In this document: piece by piece, positions 6,959 to 14,650 of the stretch | Position numbering within the stretch: the stretch's first letter is position 1 | Layout: every line of letters starts with the position of its first letter | Origin: JBLHKW01 sp047618565 | GTDB lineage: Bacteria; Planctomycetota; UBA1135; GCA-002686595 | DNA length: 22,810 nt | Direction of reading: 5' to 3' | Assembly (NCBI GenBank): GCA_047618565.1 | Contig: JBLHKW010000081.1 | Span: forward strand, 1 to 22,810 | Translations under genes and position numbers: made by a program | Notes under the pieces: generated by a model | Database searches by the model: none | The model's input: the letters and a program-made list of their open reading frames with translations, nothing else | What the model was told of the DNA's origin: nothing

Positions 6959-7492
6959 CTAGTATTTCGGCACCGCGGGATCGATTTCGTCGCTCCAGGC
7001 GCTGATCCCGCCGCGCATGGAATAGACCTCGGTGAAGCCGTGACCGATGAAGTAGCTGGCCACATCCAGGCTGCGGACCCCGGTATGGCAGCTGAAGACG
7101 ATCTTATGGTCCTTCGGCAGCCCCATGTACTTCTCGGACTGGTTGTAATCGAGCAGCTCGGCCTGGGCGATCCGGGCCTGCTCCCATTCCTCGGGCGTAC
7201 GCACGTCGATGAAGGAAAAGTCCTCCCCGGCGTCGATCCAGCCCTTCACGGCCGTGGGCTCGACCTGAACCCGCGAATCCACATCCTGGGCGCGGACGAT
7301 GGTCTCCACCATCTCCGTGGTGTCGAGGATGTTGTGGTCCTTGGCGACCTGGGCGAGGGTGTCGCTCGGCTGGAAGCCGCATGAGGAGCAGCCTCCGACG
7401 TGATAACGCTGGAAAAGGGCTCTCTGGGCGGCCGGGGCGCGCTCCAGGACCTGATCCATGGTCATCTCCAGCGTGATTTCGATCTGACTCAA
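6959..7492 (-). CDS. DUF1858-rhodanese fusion protein (probable sulfurtransferase)
   Basis: This 177-residue cytoplasmic protein joins two domains. Residues 1-60 form a DUF1858-type domain with the motif GGCSSCGF (Cys35 and Cys38). Residues 75-177 form a single rhodanese domain with FIDVRTPEEWEQARI and the active-site loop CHTGVRS, in which Cys135 is the predicted persulfide-carrying residue. It could move sulfane sulfur or act as a redox-linked sulfur carrier; the substrate is unknown. The start is taken as TTG 7492 because a good Shine-Dalgarno (GAGGG, 7499-7503) lies six bases upstream. An internal ATG would cut into the DUF1858 domain. It converges with the prepilin gene and diverges from proS. 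Confidence 0.85.
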   Translation of the reverse strand: MSQIEITLEMTMDQVLERAPAAQRALFQRYHVGGCSSCGFQPSDTLAQVAKDHNILDTTEMVETIVRAQDVDSRVQVEPTAVKGWIDAGEDFSFIDVRTPEEWEQARIAQAELLDYNQSEKYMGLPKDHKIVFSCHTGVRSLDVASYFIGHGFTEVYSMRGGISAWSDEIDPAVPKY

Positions 7493-7728
7493 CGAAGACC
7501 CTCGTTTAGGTGCGGCGGAAGGGATTGTTTGGCGGGTGCAAAACCCAGTCTACTTCCCATTGCCGTTGCCTGGTGTCCTTTCTCGACGGTCCGCTGCAAA
7601 CCCTTGAGCGCTCGCCGAAGCATCGTTGTGGCGCCGTCCACCGCTTGCCCCTAACCTCTTCGGCCACGGGCACCGGACCGCGCCCCTATATACATTTCTC
7701 TAACATTCCGCCCACCCCTCGATCCGCC
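7493..7728. other. Divergent intergenic region between the rhodanese gene and proS
   Basis: The 236 bases hold the start signals of both genes. The only suggestive element is TATATA (7687-7692), a possible -10 box about 37 bases before the proS ATG. No acceptable -35 hexamer is found 16-18 bases upstream of it, so I do not call a promoter. The proS frame is open through this stretch from 7510, but conserved ProRS sequence starts only at MAQAPITPRSQDYAQW. Confidence 0.5.
7499..7503 (-). promoter_or_regulatory. Ribosome binding site supporting a TTG start of the rhodanese gene
   Basis: GAGGG on the minus strand is followed by a six-base spacer and TTG (7490-7492). This is one of the clearest Shine-Dalgarno sequences in the window and decides between the TTG and the later in-frame ATG codons. 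Confidence 0.6.
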
Positions 7729-9201
7729 ATGGCCCAAGCGCCCATCACGCCCCGCTCCCAGGACTACGCCCAGTGGTACCAGGATGTCATCCAGTACGCC
7801 GAGCTCGCCGAGGCCGCCGGCGTCGTCAAGGGCTGCATGGTGATCCGTCCGCACGGCTTCGCCATCTGGGAGAAGATGCAGGCCGACCTCGACCGGCGCT
7901 TCAAGTCCACGGGCCACAAGAACGCCGCCTTCCCGCTGCTCATCCCCATGAGCTTCATAAACAAGGAAGCCGAGCACGTCGAGGGCTTCGCGCCCGAACT
8001 GGCGATCGTGACCCACGCGGGCGGCAAGGACCTCGAGGAGCAGTACTGCATCCGCCCGACGTCCGAGACGATCATCGGCCACTTCTTCGCCAAGTGGATC
8101 GACTCGTACCGCGATCTGCCGCTGCTCATCAATCAATGGTGCAACGTCATGCGCTGGGAACTGCGCACGCGCCTGTTTCTGCGCACGAGCGAGTTCCTCT
8201 GGCAGGAGGGCCACACGGCCCACGCCAGCCACGAGGAGTCGGAGGAAGAGGTGATCCGCATGCTGAACACCTACGCCGACTTCGCGCGCGAGATCATGGC
8301 CATGCCCGTGATCCGCGGCACCAAGACCGCGCACGAGCGTTTCGCCGGTGCGATCGAGACGCACACGATCGAGGCCATGATGCAGGATGGCAAGGCGCTG
8401 CAGTCCGGCACCAGCCACGACCTGGCCCAGAACTTCGGCAAGGCCTTCGACGTCTACTTCCAGAGCAAGGAGGGCGTGCGCGAGCACGTCTGGCAGACGT
8501 CGTGGGGCGTCTCCACGCGTCTTGTCGGCGCGCTGATCATGGCCCACTCCGACGACGACGGGCTGGTCCTGCCCCCGCGCCTGGCCCCGATTCAGGTGGT
8601 CGTCGTTCCGATCTACCGCAAGGACGAGGAGCGCGAAGCCGTGGTCGAGGTGGCGCTCAAGATCACCGCCGAGCTGCGCGATGACGGCCTGGCCGTGGAA
8701 CTCGACGACCGCGAGGGCATGAAGCCGGGCGCCAAGTACTACGAATGGGAGCGCAAGGGCGTGCCCCTGCGACTCGAGATCGGCCCGCGCGACATCGAGT
8801 CCAAGACAGTCATGTCCAAGCTGCGCATCGCCGAGAAGGACGAGCGCGGCCGGCCTCAGAAGGTCAGCCTTCCGATGGAGGGCCTCGGCGCCCAGGTCGG
8901 CAAGCTGCTCGACGACTTTCAGGCCATGCTCTACCAGCGCGCGCTCGACTTCCGCACCGAGAACACGCGCAGCGTCGATACCTGGGACGAGTTCCTCGAG
9001 TGCTTCAAGGACAGCGACTCGCACTTCGTCTGGGCCCACTGGGACGGCACGACGGAGACCGAGCTGGCGATCAAGGATGCCACCAAGGCCTCGATCCGTT
9101 GCCTGCCCTGGAAGGGTGACGGCCCCGATGCTGAGGCCGGCGTGTGCATCAAGACCGGCGCACCCAGCGAGCGCCGGGTGCTGTTCGCGAAGGCTTACTG
9201 A
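7729..9201 (+). CDS. proS: Prolyl-tRNA synthetase, type 3 (archaeal/eukaryal-like, without editing insert)
   Basis: This 490-residue cytoplasmic class II aminoacyl-tRNA synthetase charges tRNA-Pro. It begins ITPRSQDYAQWYQDVI and contains VKGCMVIRPHGFAIWE, FPLLIPMSF, the RPTSETIIGHFFAKWI block and the motif 2 region NQWCNVMRWELRTRLFLRTSEFLWQEGHTAH. Motif 3 and the anticodon-binding domain follow, then a C-terminal domain that ends in FAKAY. The terminal tyrosine is a hallmark of the short archaeal-type enzymes and shows the protein is complete. The bacterial-type INS editing domain between motifs 2 and 3 is absent. The frame is open from 7510, but the added 73 residues are not ProRS-like, so ATG 7729 is chosen. 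A 628-codon open frame on the opposite strand is only a GC-driven shadow. Confidence 0.96.
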   Translation: MAQAPITPRSQDYAQWYQDVIQYAELAEAAGVVKGCMVIRPHGFAIWEKMQADLDRRFKSTGHKNAAFPLLIPMSFINKEAEHVEGFAPELAIVTHAGGKDLEEQYCIRPTSETIIGHFFAKWIDSYRDLPLLINQWCNVMRWELRTRLFLRTSEFLWQEGHTAHASHEESEEEVIRMLNTYADFAREIMAMPVIRGTKTAHERFAGAIETHTIEAMMQDGKALQSGTSHDLAQNFGKAFDVYFQSKEGVREHVWQTSWGVSTRLVGALIMAHSDDDGLVLPPRLAPIQVVVVPIYRKDEEREAVVEVALKITAELRDDGLAVELDDREGMKPGAKYYEWERKGVPLRLEIGPRDIESKTVMSKLRIAEKDERGRPQKVSLPMEGLGAQVGKLLDDFQAMLYQRALDFRTENTRSVDTWDEFLECFKDSDSHFVWAHWDGTTETELAIKDATKASIRCLPWKGDGPDAEAGVCIKTGAPSERRVLFAKAY

Positions 9202-9225
9202 TCCGCAAGTGCGGCGACGGATGCG

Positions 9226-9873
9226 ATGAACCAGGACCTGACCACGCTCTTCGTCTCGTCCTTCGTCACGTTCTTCGTGCTGATCGACGCGATAGGAGTC
9301 GCTCCGGTCTTCGCCGTACTGACCTCCGAGGGGTCTGCCTCCTACCGCCGCACGATGGCGCTCAAGGCGACCATCGTCGCAAGCCTGATCATCTTCGCGT
9401 TCGCGTTCGGCGGAGCCTGGCTGCTCACGAGCATGGGCATCTCCATCGATGCCTTCCGGGCTGCTGGTGGATTGCTCCTGTTCATGATCGCGCTCGAGAT
9501 GGTGTTCGAGAAGCGCACTGAACGCCGCCGTAGCCACGCCGAGGAGTTCCTGGCCGAAGAAAATCGGCCCGCCGACCCGGACGACATCTCCGTCTTCCCG
9601 ATCGGCATTCCCATGATCGCCGGCCCGGGCACGATCGCGATGGCCATGCTGTCCATGTCCAGGGCCTCGGGCTGGCCCGAGAAGGGCGTCATTCTGGCCG
9701 CCCTCGGCAGCAACCTCGTGATCGTCCTCGGCATCCTGATGCTGGCCGGGCCCCTGATGCGAGCGATGGGCGAGAGCGTCGCCGGAGCAATAACCCGCAT
9801 CATGGGCGTGATCCTGGCCGCGCTCTCCGTCCAGCTGCTGATCGACGGTATCAAGGGCGCATTCGGCCTGTAG
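9226..9873 (+). CDS. MarC family (UPF0056) integral membrane protein
   Basis: This 215-residue protein has about six hydrophobic helices in a 3+3 layout separated by a charged cytoplasmic stretch (FEKRTERRRSHAEEFLAEENRP). Features of the MarC family are the first helix ending in IDAIGVAPVF, the GGLLLFMIALEMVF block, and FPIGIPMIAGPGTIAMAM after the central loop. Family members are inner-membrane proteins whose substrate is not established; the early link to multiple antibiotic resistance has not held. It starts 24 bp after proS on the same strand, so the two may be co-transcribed, though no functional link is evident. Confidence 0.88.
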   Translation: MNQDLTTLFVSSFVTFFVLIDAIGVAPVFAVLTSEGSASYRRTMALKATIVASLIIFAFAFGGAWLLTSMGISIDAFRAAGGLLLFMIALEMVFEKRTERRRSHAEEFLAEENRPADPDDISVFPIGIPMIAGPGTIAMAMLSMSRASGWPEKGVILAALGSNLVIVLGILMLAGPLMRAMGESVAGAITRIMGVILAALSVQLLIDGIKGAFGL

Positions 9874-9938
9874 CTCGGACGCACGCGCGCGCTCATGCAG
9901 TGCGCGAAATCAGTCGATACTGAACTGGGGTCCCCGCC

Positions 9939-11645
9939 TTGAGTTCCGAATCTCCCAGCGCCACTGAAGATGACCTCGCCTGGCCCCCGGGCGCATGCGA
10001 GAGCACCTTCCTGCTCAACCTCCAGGCCCTGGCCCAGGTGGACCGGCCGCTGGCCGAGCGCATGTGCTGGTCGGTCATCGGGGGCAACGTCGTGCGCGTT
10101 GACGGCGAGCTCACCTACCAGGCGCAGCAGTCGCGCTTCCCCATGGCCATCGCGCCCGAGGAGTGCGAGTCATTGGTCGCCGCCGCCATCGCGAAAGCCG
10201 CAGGTCGCCCGCTGCTCGCCTTCGGCCTCGGAACCGGCGACCTGTTGCTCTGTGCTCTGGCCGCCGACGCGCCGGTCGTCGCGTGGGATCAGGACCCGTG
10301 GCTATTCCGCCTCGTGCTCGGAACCCACGATCTGTCCGGCTACCTGCTCTCACGGAAATTGCGTCTCTCACTGGGCACCGACCTGCTCGCGCTGCTCGAC
10401 GCAGATCTCGTGCGCCTCGAGCACCCGTTGTTCAAGCGCGTCTACTCGACCCAGGGCAACCTGCCCGCCACGGGCCTCGGCCAACGCCGCGCCCTGCTGT
10501 GCGACGGTGGCCTGTTCGTCGGGTCCATGCAGCGCGCCCTCGAAGCCCAGGGATGGTCGGTGTGGACCGCCGACGTCGAACGCCTCTCCGTCGATGAACT
10601 GAATCTCGCCGCCAGTGCCATCCGCCCGCAGATCATCGTCTCGATCAACCATCGCGCCGGCCTGTCCGAGTTCGCGAGCGAGGTCGGCGCGCGCCTGCTG
10701 GTCTGGGAGATCGACCCGACCACCTGCCTGCCCGGCGCTCCCGAGGGTGACACCGATCACGCCTGGATCTTCAGCTACCGCGAATCAGGCGCGCAGCTCT
10801 TCCGCAACGCCGGCTTCGCCCACGCGAACTACCTGCCCCTCGCGGCCGATACGACGCTGCGCCAACCGATCACACTCAGTCCCGCCGAGCGAGACCACTA
10901 CGCCGCCCCCATCAGCTTCGTCGGCGCGAGCATGGCAAGCTCCGCCCGCCACAACGGAGCCCGATTCGCCGCGCTCCACGCCGCCTGGCAGCAGAGCGCC
11001 CCGTCCGCGCTCTCCGCCGACGAGCTCGCGCGCCTGATCCTCGCCGATCAGCGCCAGGACTTCGCACACTGGCGCGTCCCCGACCTGCTAACGCAGCACG
11101 CGCCCGGATTCAGCGAGTGGTGCCTCGGCCAGCCCGCCGGCGAAGACCCCGCCATGCTCATCGGCGAACTCGCCGCGTCCGAGAAGCGCCTGGCCTGGAT
11201 CTCTGCCCTCGCCCGCCACGACATCCAGGTCTGGGGCGACGCCGACTGGCAACAGACCAGCACCCGCTACCGGGGCCCGGCCACACACCACCACGACCTC
11301 ACACGCATCTTCAACGCGTCGATTATCAACCTCGACATCGGCCGCATCTACCAGCCCGACATCGTCACCATGCGCGTCTTCGACGTCCTCGCGTGCGGCG
11401 GCTTCGCGCTGGTCGAACACTCCGACGGTATCGAGCACCTCTTCGACGTCGGGCGGGAACTCGACACGTACCGCGACCAGTCCGAGCTCGAAGAGAAGGT
11501 CAGCTGGTACCTGTCGCACCCGGAAGAGGCCAGGGCCATCGGAGCCCGCGGCAGGGCCGCAGTTCTCGAACGCCACGCATTCGCGGACCGGGTACAGACC
11601 ATGCTCGCGGCAGCAGGCGTCGATAGCGACCTGCTCTCCGTGTAG
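9939..11645 (+). CDS. CgeB-like glycosyltransferase (GT-B fold)
   Basis: This is a 568-residue soluble protein with a TTG start at 9939, preceded at a distance by a GGGG. The middle part (from RRALLCDGGLFVGSMQRALEAQGW, near residue 185) resembles the N-terminal domain of CgeB-type glycosyltransferases. The C-terminal 115 residues carry the family signature: ASIINLDIGRIYQPDIVTMR, FDVLACGGFALVEH, DGIEHLFDVGRELDTYRD, then YLSHPEEARAIGARGRAAVLERHAFADR. That layout is the glycosyl transferases group 1 domain found in CgeB and in many polysaccharide or glycoprotein gene sets. Donor and acceptor cannot be read from the sequence. The first 180 residues contain FGLGTGDLLLCALAADAPVVAWDQDPW, reminiscent of an extra nucleotide-binding-like region. 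No other glycan genes flank it. Confidence 0.8.
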   Translation: MSSESPSATEDDLAWPPGACESTFLLNLQALAQVDRPLAERMCWSVIGGNVVRVDGELTYQAQQSRFPMAIAPEECESLVAAAIAKAAGRPLLAFGLGTGDLLLCALAADAPVVAWDQDPWLFRLVLGTHDLSGYLLSRKLRLSLGTDLLALLDADLVRLEHPLFKRVYSTQGNLPATGLGQRRALLCDGGLFVGSMQRALEAQGWSVWTADVERLSVDELNLAASAIRPQIIVSINHRAGLSEFASEVGARLLVWEIDPTTCLPGAPEGDTDHAWIFSYRESGAQLFRNAGFAHANYLPLAADTTLRQPITLSPAERDHYAAPISFVGASMASSARHNGARFAALHAAWQQSAPSALSADELARLILADQRQDFAHWRVPDLLTQHAPGFSEWCLGQPAGEDPAMLIGELAASEKRLAWISALARHDIQVWGDADWQQTSTRYRGPATHHHDLTRIFNASIINLDIGRIYQPDIVTMRVFDVLACGGFALVEHSDGIEHLFDVGRELDTYRDQSELEEKVSWYLSHPEEARAIGARGRAAVLERHAFADRVQTMLAAAGVDSDLLSV

Positions 11646-11833
11646 GCGGCCCGAGTAGACCGGAGCGCCTTGAGTCCGGCCCTCAACCGAGGTCGCCCTG
11701 CCGCATGGGCAACACCTCCGAGCGCACTCGATCCGGCGGGTCTGCGCTTCTTCGCTCCACACGACTTCGATAGAAGGTGTTAGCCTGAGTGCGAAACGTG
11801 AGCTCGGATTGAGGCCAGCATGGCCTCTGCAAC

Positions 11834-11840
11834 AGGGGGA
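11834..11840 (+). promoter_or_regulatory. Ribosome binding site fixing the start of the FN3-sulfatase gene
   Basis: AGGGGGA ends six bases before ATG 11847. It overlaps or abuts the earlier in-frame ATG 11841 and lies downstream of ATG 11820, so 11847 is the best start. That start places the hydrophobic signal peptide directly at the N-terminus. Confidence 0.6.
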
Positions 11841-11846
11841 ATGAAT

Positions 11847-14615
11847 ATGCAAAGGCTCAGCTTGCTCGCCGTGTGCGTCGCAATGATCTGCGGACCCAGT
11901 TTGCCGCTCGGCAGCTCGTCCGGTTCCGCAGCCCACAGTGCCTCCGATCAGCCCAAAAACGTGCTGTTGATCATGGTGGACCAGCAGAACGCACATGCCC
12001 TGGGATGCTATGACAATGGGTTCGGTGGCGTGACGCAGTCGCTGACCCCGCAGCTCGACCAGCTTGCTGCCGAGGGCGTGCGCTTCACGGGTGCTTTCGT
12101 GTCATCGCCCCAGTGCGTTCCATCGCGCATGACGGTCTTGACCGGGCGCTGGCCGCACTACCACGGGGTCAAGTGGAACGGAATCTTCGGTCCGCTCCTG
12201 TACGACACGTTCCCCTCTCTCGCGCGTGCTACGGGTTACGAGACGATGTCCATCGGCAAGGACCACCTGGCCTGGACCGACGCCACACCGATCTTTGATG
12301 ACTACGGGTTCAACGCGTTCATCAAGAAGCGGGACTACTGGGACTACTGTTTCGACAACAACGAGGTGCCCTTCACGTTCACCGGCAATTTCTCGAGCAT
12401 GCCCAACTTGCCGGGCGCAATCGTCCACGCGGGCTACACATTCAACGCGAACGATTTCCACCGGGAGGGCTACGACGCCGATCAGACGATCGGTTTCCTG
12501 GAAGATCGCGCAGACGACGGAAAGCCCTTCGTCTGCCAGTTCATGCCCTGGGGCCCGCACGCGCCTCTGCTTCCCTCGGGTCCCGCGGATCCCCACGATT
12601 GGGCGCACCTCTACCACCCCTTCGACGCACTCGACCTGCCGCCGAACCACGACAAGGTCGCATCGACTCAGCTTCTGGCCACGATCCAGGCCACCTACTC
12701 CGGTTTAGGCGAGGCCGAATGGCGTGAGATCCTCTCCTACTACTACGGGCTCATCACGCAGGTCGACCACAACCTCGGTCGCGTCCTCGCGCGGTTGGAT
12801 GAGCTCGGGCTAGCCGAGAACACGCTTGTTGTCTACTCCGCCGATCACGGCGAATTCGGCGCCGAGATGAGCACCTGGACCAAGGGCAAGTTCCACTACG
12901 ACAACATCAATCGGGTTCCGCTCGTCATGCGCCTCCCGGGAGTCCTGCCCCAAGGCAAGGTCATCGATTCGCTGGTCAGCAACGTCGACCTGTTCCCGAC
13001 CATGGTGGAGATCACCGGCGTGCCCGTATCCGACGCCCGGCGCGAGCAAATGGACGGGGTGAGCCTGCTGGACTTGATGCTCGCCGATCAGGAGCCGGTG
13101 GGCTGGCGTCAAGAAGTCTTCGCCGAGCTCGGGACAGACACGCAGGGCAAGACGCGAATGGTGCGCACGCGTACAGCGAAGTACATCTTCGACCAGGAGA
13201 ACGTGGAGGAAGAGTTCTACGACCTCGCTGCGGATCCGTGGGAGATTGACAACGTGGTCTCCGACCCTGCCTACGCATCCGTGCTCGCTGACCTGAAGGC
13301 GCGCATGGACACCTGGTGGGGCAACGAGATCGGCCATGCTCCCGATTATCGCGCGAACCCGTTCTCCGGTGCCCCCTGGGCCCCTCAGCGGCCTGAACCG
13401 ATGGCCGGCGCGACCGGCGTCAACGACGACATCGATCCGTCGTGGTTTCCGGTCACGGCTGCCTCGGAACTGCAGGTGTTCTTCGGGACCGATCCGGCTT
13501 CACTTCCGCTCTTCACCACGCTTGCCCACATGGAGAGCTCATTCAACCCGGGCACACTCGATCCGCTAACCACCTACTACTGGCGAGTCGATAGCATCAA
13601 CCACAACGGATGCACCGTTGGCGACACGTGGCAGTTCACGACAAGGAACGGCGGGGCAGGTGGCCCCGATCTGGCGACGAGCCCGGACCCGGAGCACCGC
13701 GCCGAAGGCGCTTCCATGGCCTCCCAGCTGTCCTGGTCCCCCGCGGGGGATGCCATCGCACAGACGGTTCACTTCGGGCCCGCAGGCGCCATGACGCAGG
13801 TCTCGGCGCCCGACGCCTCGGTCGTCAGCTTGAATCCCGGACCGCTCGCCCTGGGACAAACCTACGAGTGGCGCGTGGACCAGGTCGACGCGAACGGGAC
13901 CACCGAGGGCGACGTCTGGAGCTTCACGGTGTCCGAGGTCGGACTGCCCGAGGGGGCGCGCCTGGTCTACCCCCATCACCTCGATCACAATGTCACCGCG
14001 TCTCAGCTCGAGCTGCACTGGACGCCCGGCGTGGGCGCTGCCTTCCACGATGTCTACTTCGGCACCAGCCTCCCGTTGCCGTTCCTGGGCCAGACGCTGG
14101 AGACCTCGTTCGACCCCGGTCCCCTACAGAGCAATACCACCTACTACTGGCGCGTCGACGAACAGAACGCGCTGGGCAGCAAGCAAGGCGGAACCTGGCG
14201 CTTCGGGACTGGCCAGAACATAGGCTCGAACTACTGCATCACCAATCCGAACTCCACGGGCTCGGGGTCACTGATGAGCGCGACCGGCTCCATGGATGTA
14301 GCTGACAATGACCTCACCCTGCACGTCACCGGGGCGCCGGCGAACAAGTTCGGGATCTTCTTCTACGGGCTGACCCAGGCGCAGATCCCCCTGGATGGCG
14401 GATTTCGTTGTGTGGGCGGTAATGTGCAGCGACTACGGCCAACCCTGCGGTCGGATACCACCGGCCACGTCGGCCGTCTCGTTGACTTGACGGTCTATCC
14501 CGCGCTCGACGACATCTCACTCGCCGTGCCGGTCAGCATGAACTTCCAGTTCTGGCATCGGGACAACATGGGCAGCAGCAACCTCACCGATGGAGTGTCC
14601 GTCGACTTCCATTGA
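11847..14615 (+). CDS. Secreted formylglycine-type sulfatase with FN3-like repeats and a Planctomycetota-type C-terminal module
   Basis: The 922-residue protein starts with a signal peptide (MQRLSLLAVCVAMICG...). The alkaline-phosphatase-superfamily sulfatase domain spans about residues 35-500. It has KNVLLIMVDQQNAHALGCYD (metal site), CVPSR with Cys90 for conversion to formylglycine, TGRWPHYHG, VYSADHGEFGAEM and TKGKFHYDN. It should cleave sulfate esters, probably of a polysaccharide, outside the cytoplasm or in the periplasm, and needs a formylglycine-generating enzyme that is not in this window. About residues 515-785 hold three repeats with the pattern YYWRVD.N..G...G..W.F.T, which are fibronectin-III-like. 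The last 130 residues (from NYCITNPNSTGSGS) form a beta-rich module that I associate with secreted Planctomycetota proteins. The substrate is unknown. It converges with the second sulfatase gene. Confidence 0.9.
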   Translation: MQRLSLLAVCVAMICGPSLPLGSSSGSAAHSASDQPKNVLLIMVDQQNAHALGCYDNGFGGVTQSLTPQLDQLAAEGVRFTGAFVSSPQCVPSRMTVLTGRWPHYHGVKWNGIFGPLLYDTFPSLARATGYETMSIGKDHLAWTDATPIFDDYGFNAFIKKRDYWDYCFDNNEVPFTFTGNFSSMPNLPGAIVHAGYTFNANDFHREGYDADQTIGFLEDRADDGKPFVCQFMPWGPHAPLLPSGPADPHDWAHLYHPFDALDLPPNHDKVASTQLLATIQATYSGLGEAEWREILSYYYGLITQVDHNLGRVLARLDELGLAENTLVVYSADHGEFGAEMSTWTKGKFHYDNINRVPLVMRLPGVLPQGKVIDSLVSNVDLFPTMVEITGVPVSDARREQMDGVSLLDLMLADQEPVGWRQEVFAELGTDTQGKTRMVRTRTAKYIFDQENVEEEFYDLAADPWEIDNVVSDPAYASVLADLKARMDTWWGNEIGHAPDYRANPFSGAPWAPQRPEPMAGATGVNDDIDPSWFPVTAASELQVFFGTDPASLPLFTTLAHMESSFNPGTLDPLTTYYWRVDSINHNGCTVGDTWQFTTRNGGAGGPDLATSPDPEHRAEGASMASQLSWSPAGDAIAQTVHFGPAGAMTQVSAPDASVVSLNPGPLALGQTYEWRVDQVDANGTTEGDVWSFTVSEVGLPEGARLVYPHHLDHNVTASQLELHWTPGVGAAFHDVYFGTSLPLPFLGQTLETSFDPGPLQSNTTYYWRVDEQNALGSKQGGTWRFGTGQNIGSNYCITNPNSTGSGSLMSATGSMDVADNDLTLHVTGAPANKFGIFFYGLTQAQIPLDGGFRCVGGNVQRLRPTLRSDTTGHVGRLVDLTVYPALDDISLAVPVSMNFQFWHRDNMGSSNLTDGVSVDFH

Positions 14616-14650
14616 CGGATGCCGAGCGCGTACGAGTAGCGCCCTCACCG

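Noticed and set aside
7664..7692. A sigma-70 promoter before proS based on TATATA
   Set aside because: No -35-like hexamer is found at a suitable distance, so a single AT-rich hexamer is not enough.
7510..7728. N-terminal extension of proS
   Set aside because: The 73 additional residues are not part of any ProRS I know, and the conserved N-terminus begins at ATG 7729.
7651..9537. A 628-codon open frame on the minus strand opposite proS
   Set aside because: The plus strand encodes a complete, highly conserved prolyl-tRNA synthetase. The antisense frame is low-complexity (rich in Arg, Gly, Asp, Val, His, Leu), as expected for the mirror of GC-biased codons, and has no recognisable domain.
9883..9905. 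GC-rich inverted repeat after the MarC gene as a terminator
   Set aside because: The stem is only about five pairs in alternating CG sequence and no T tract follows.
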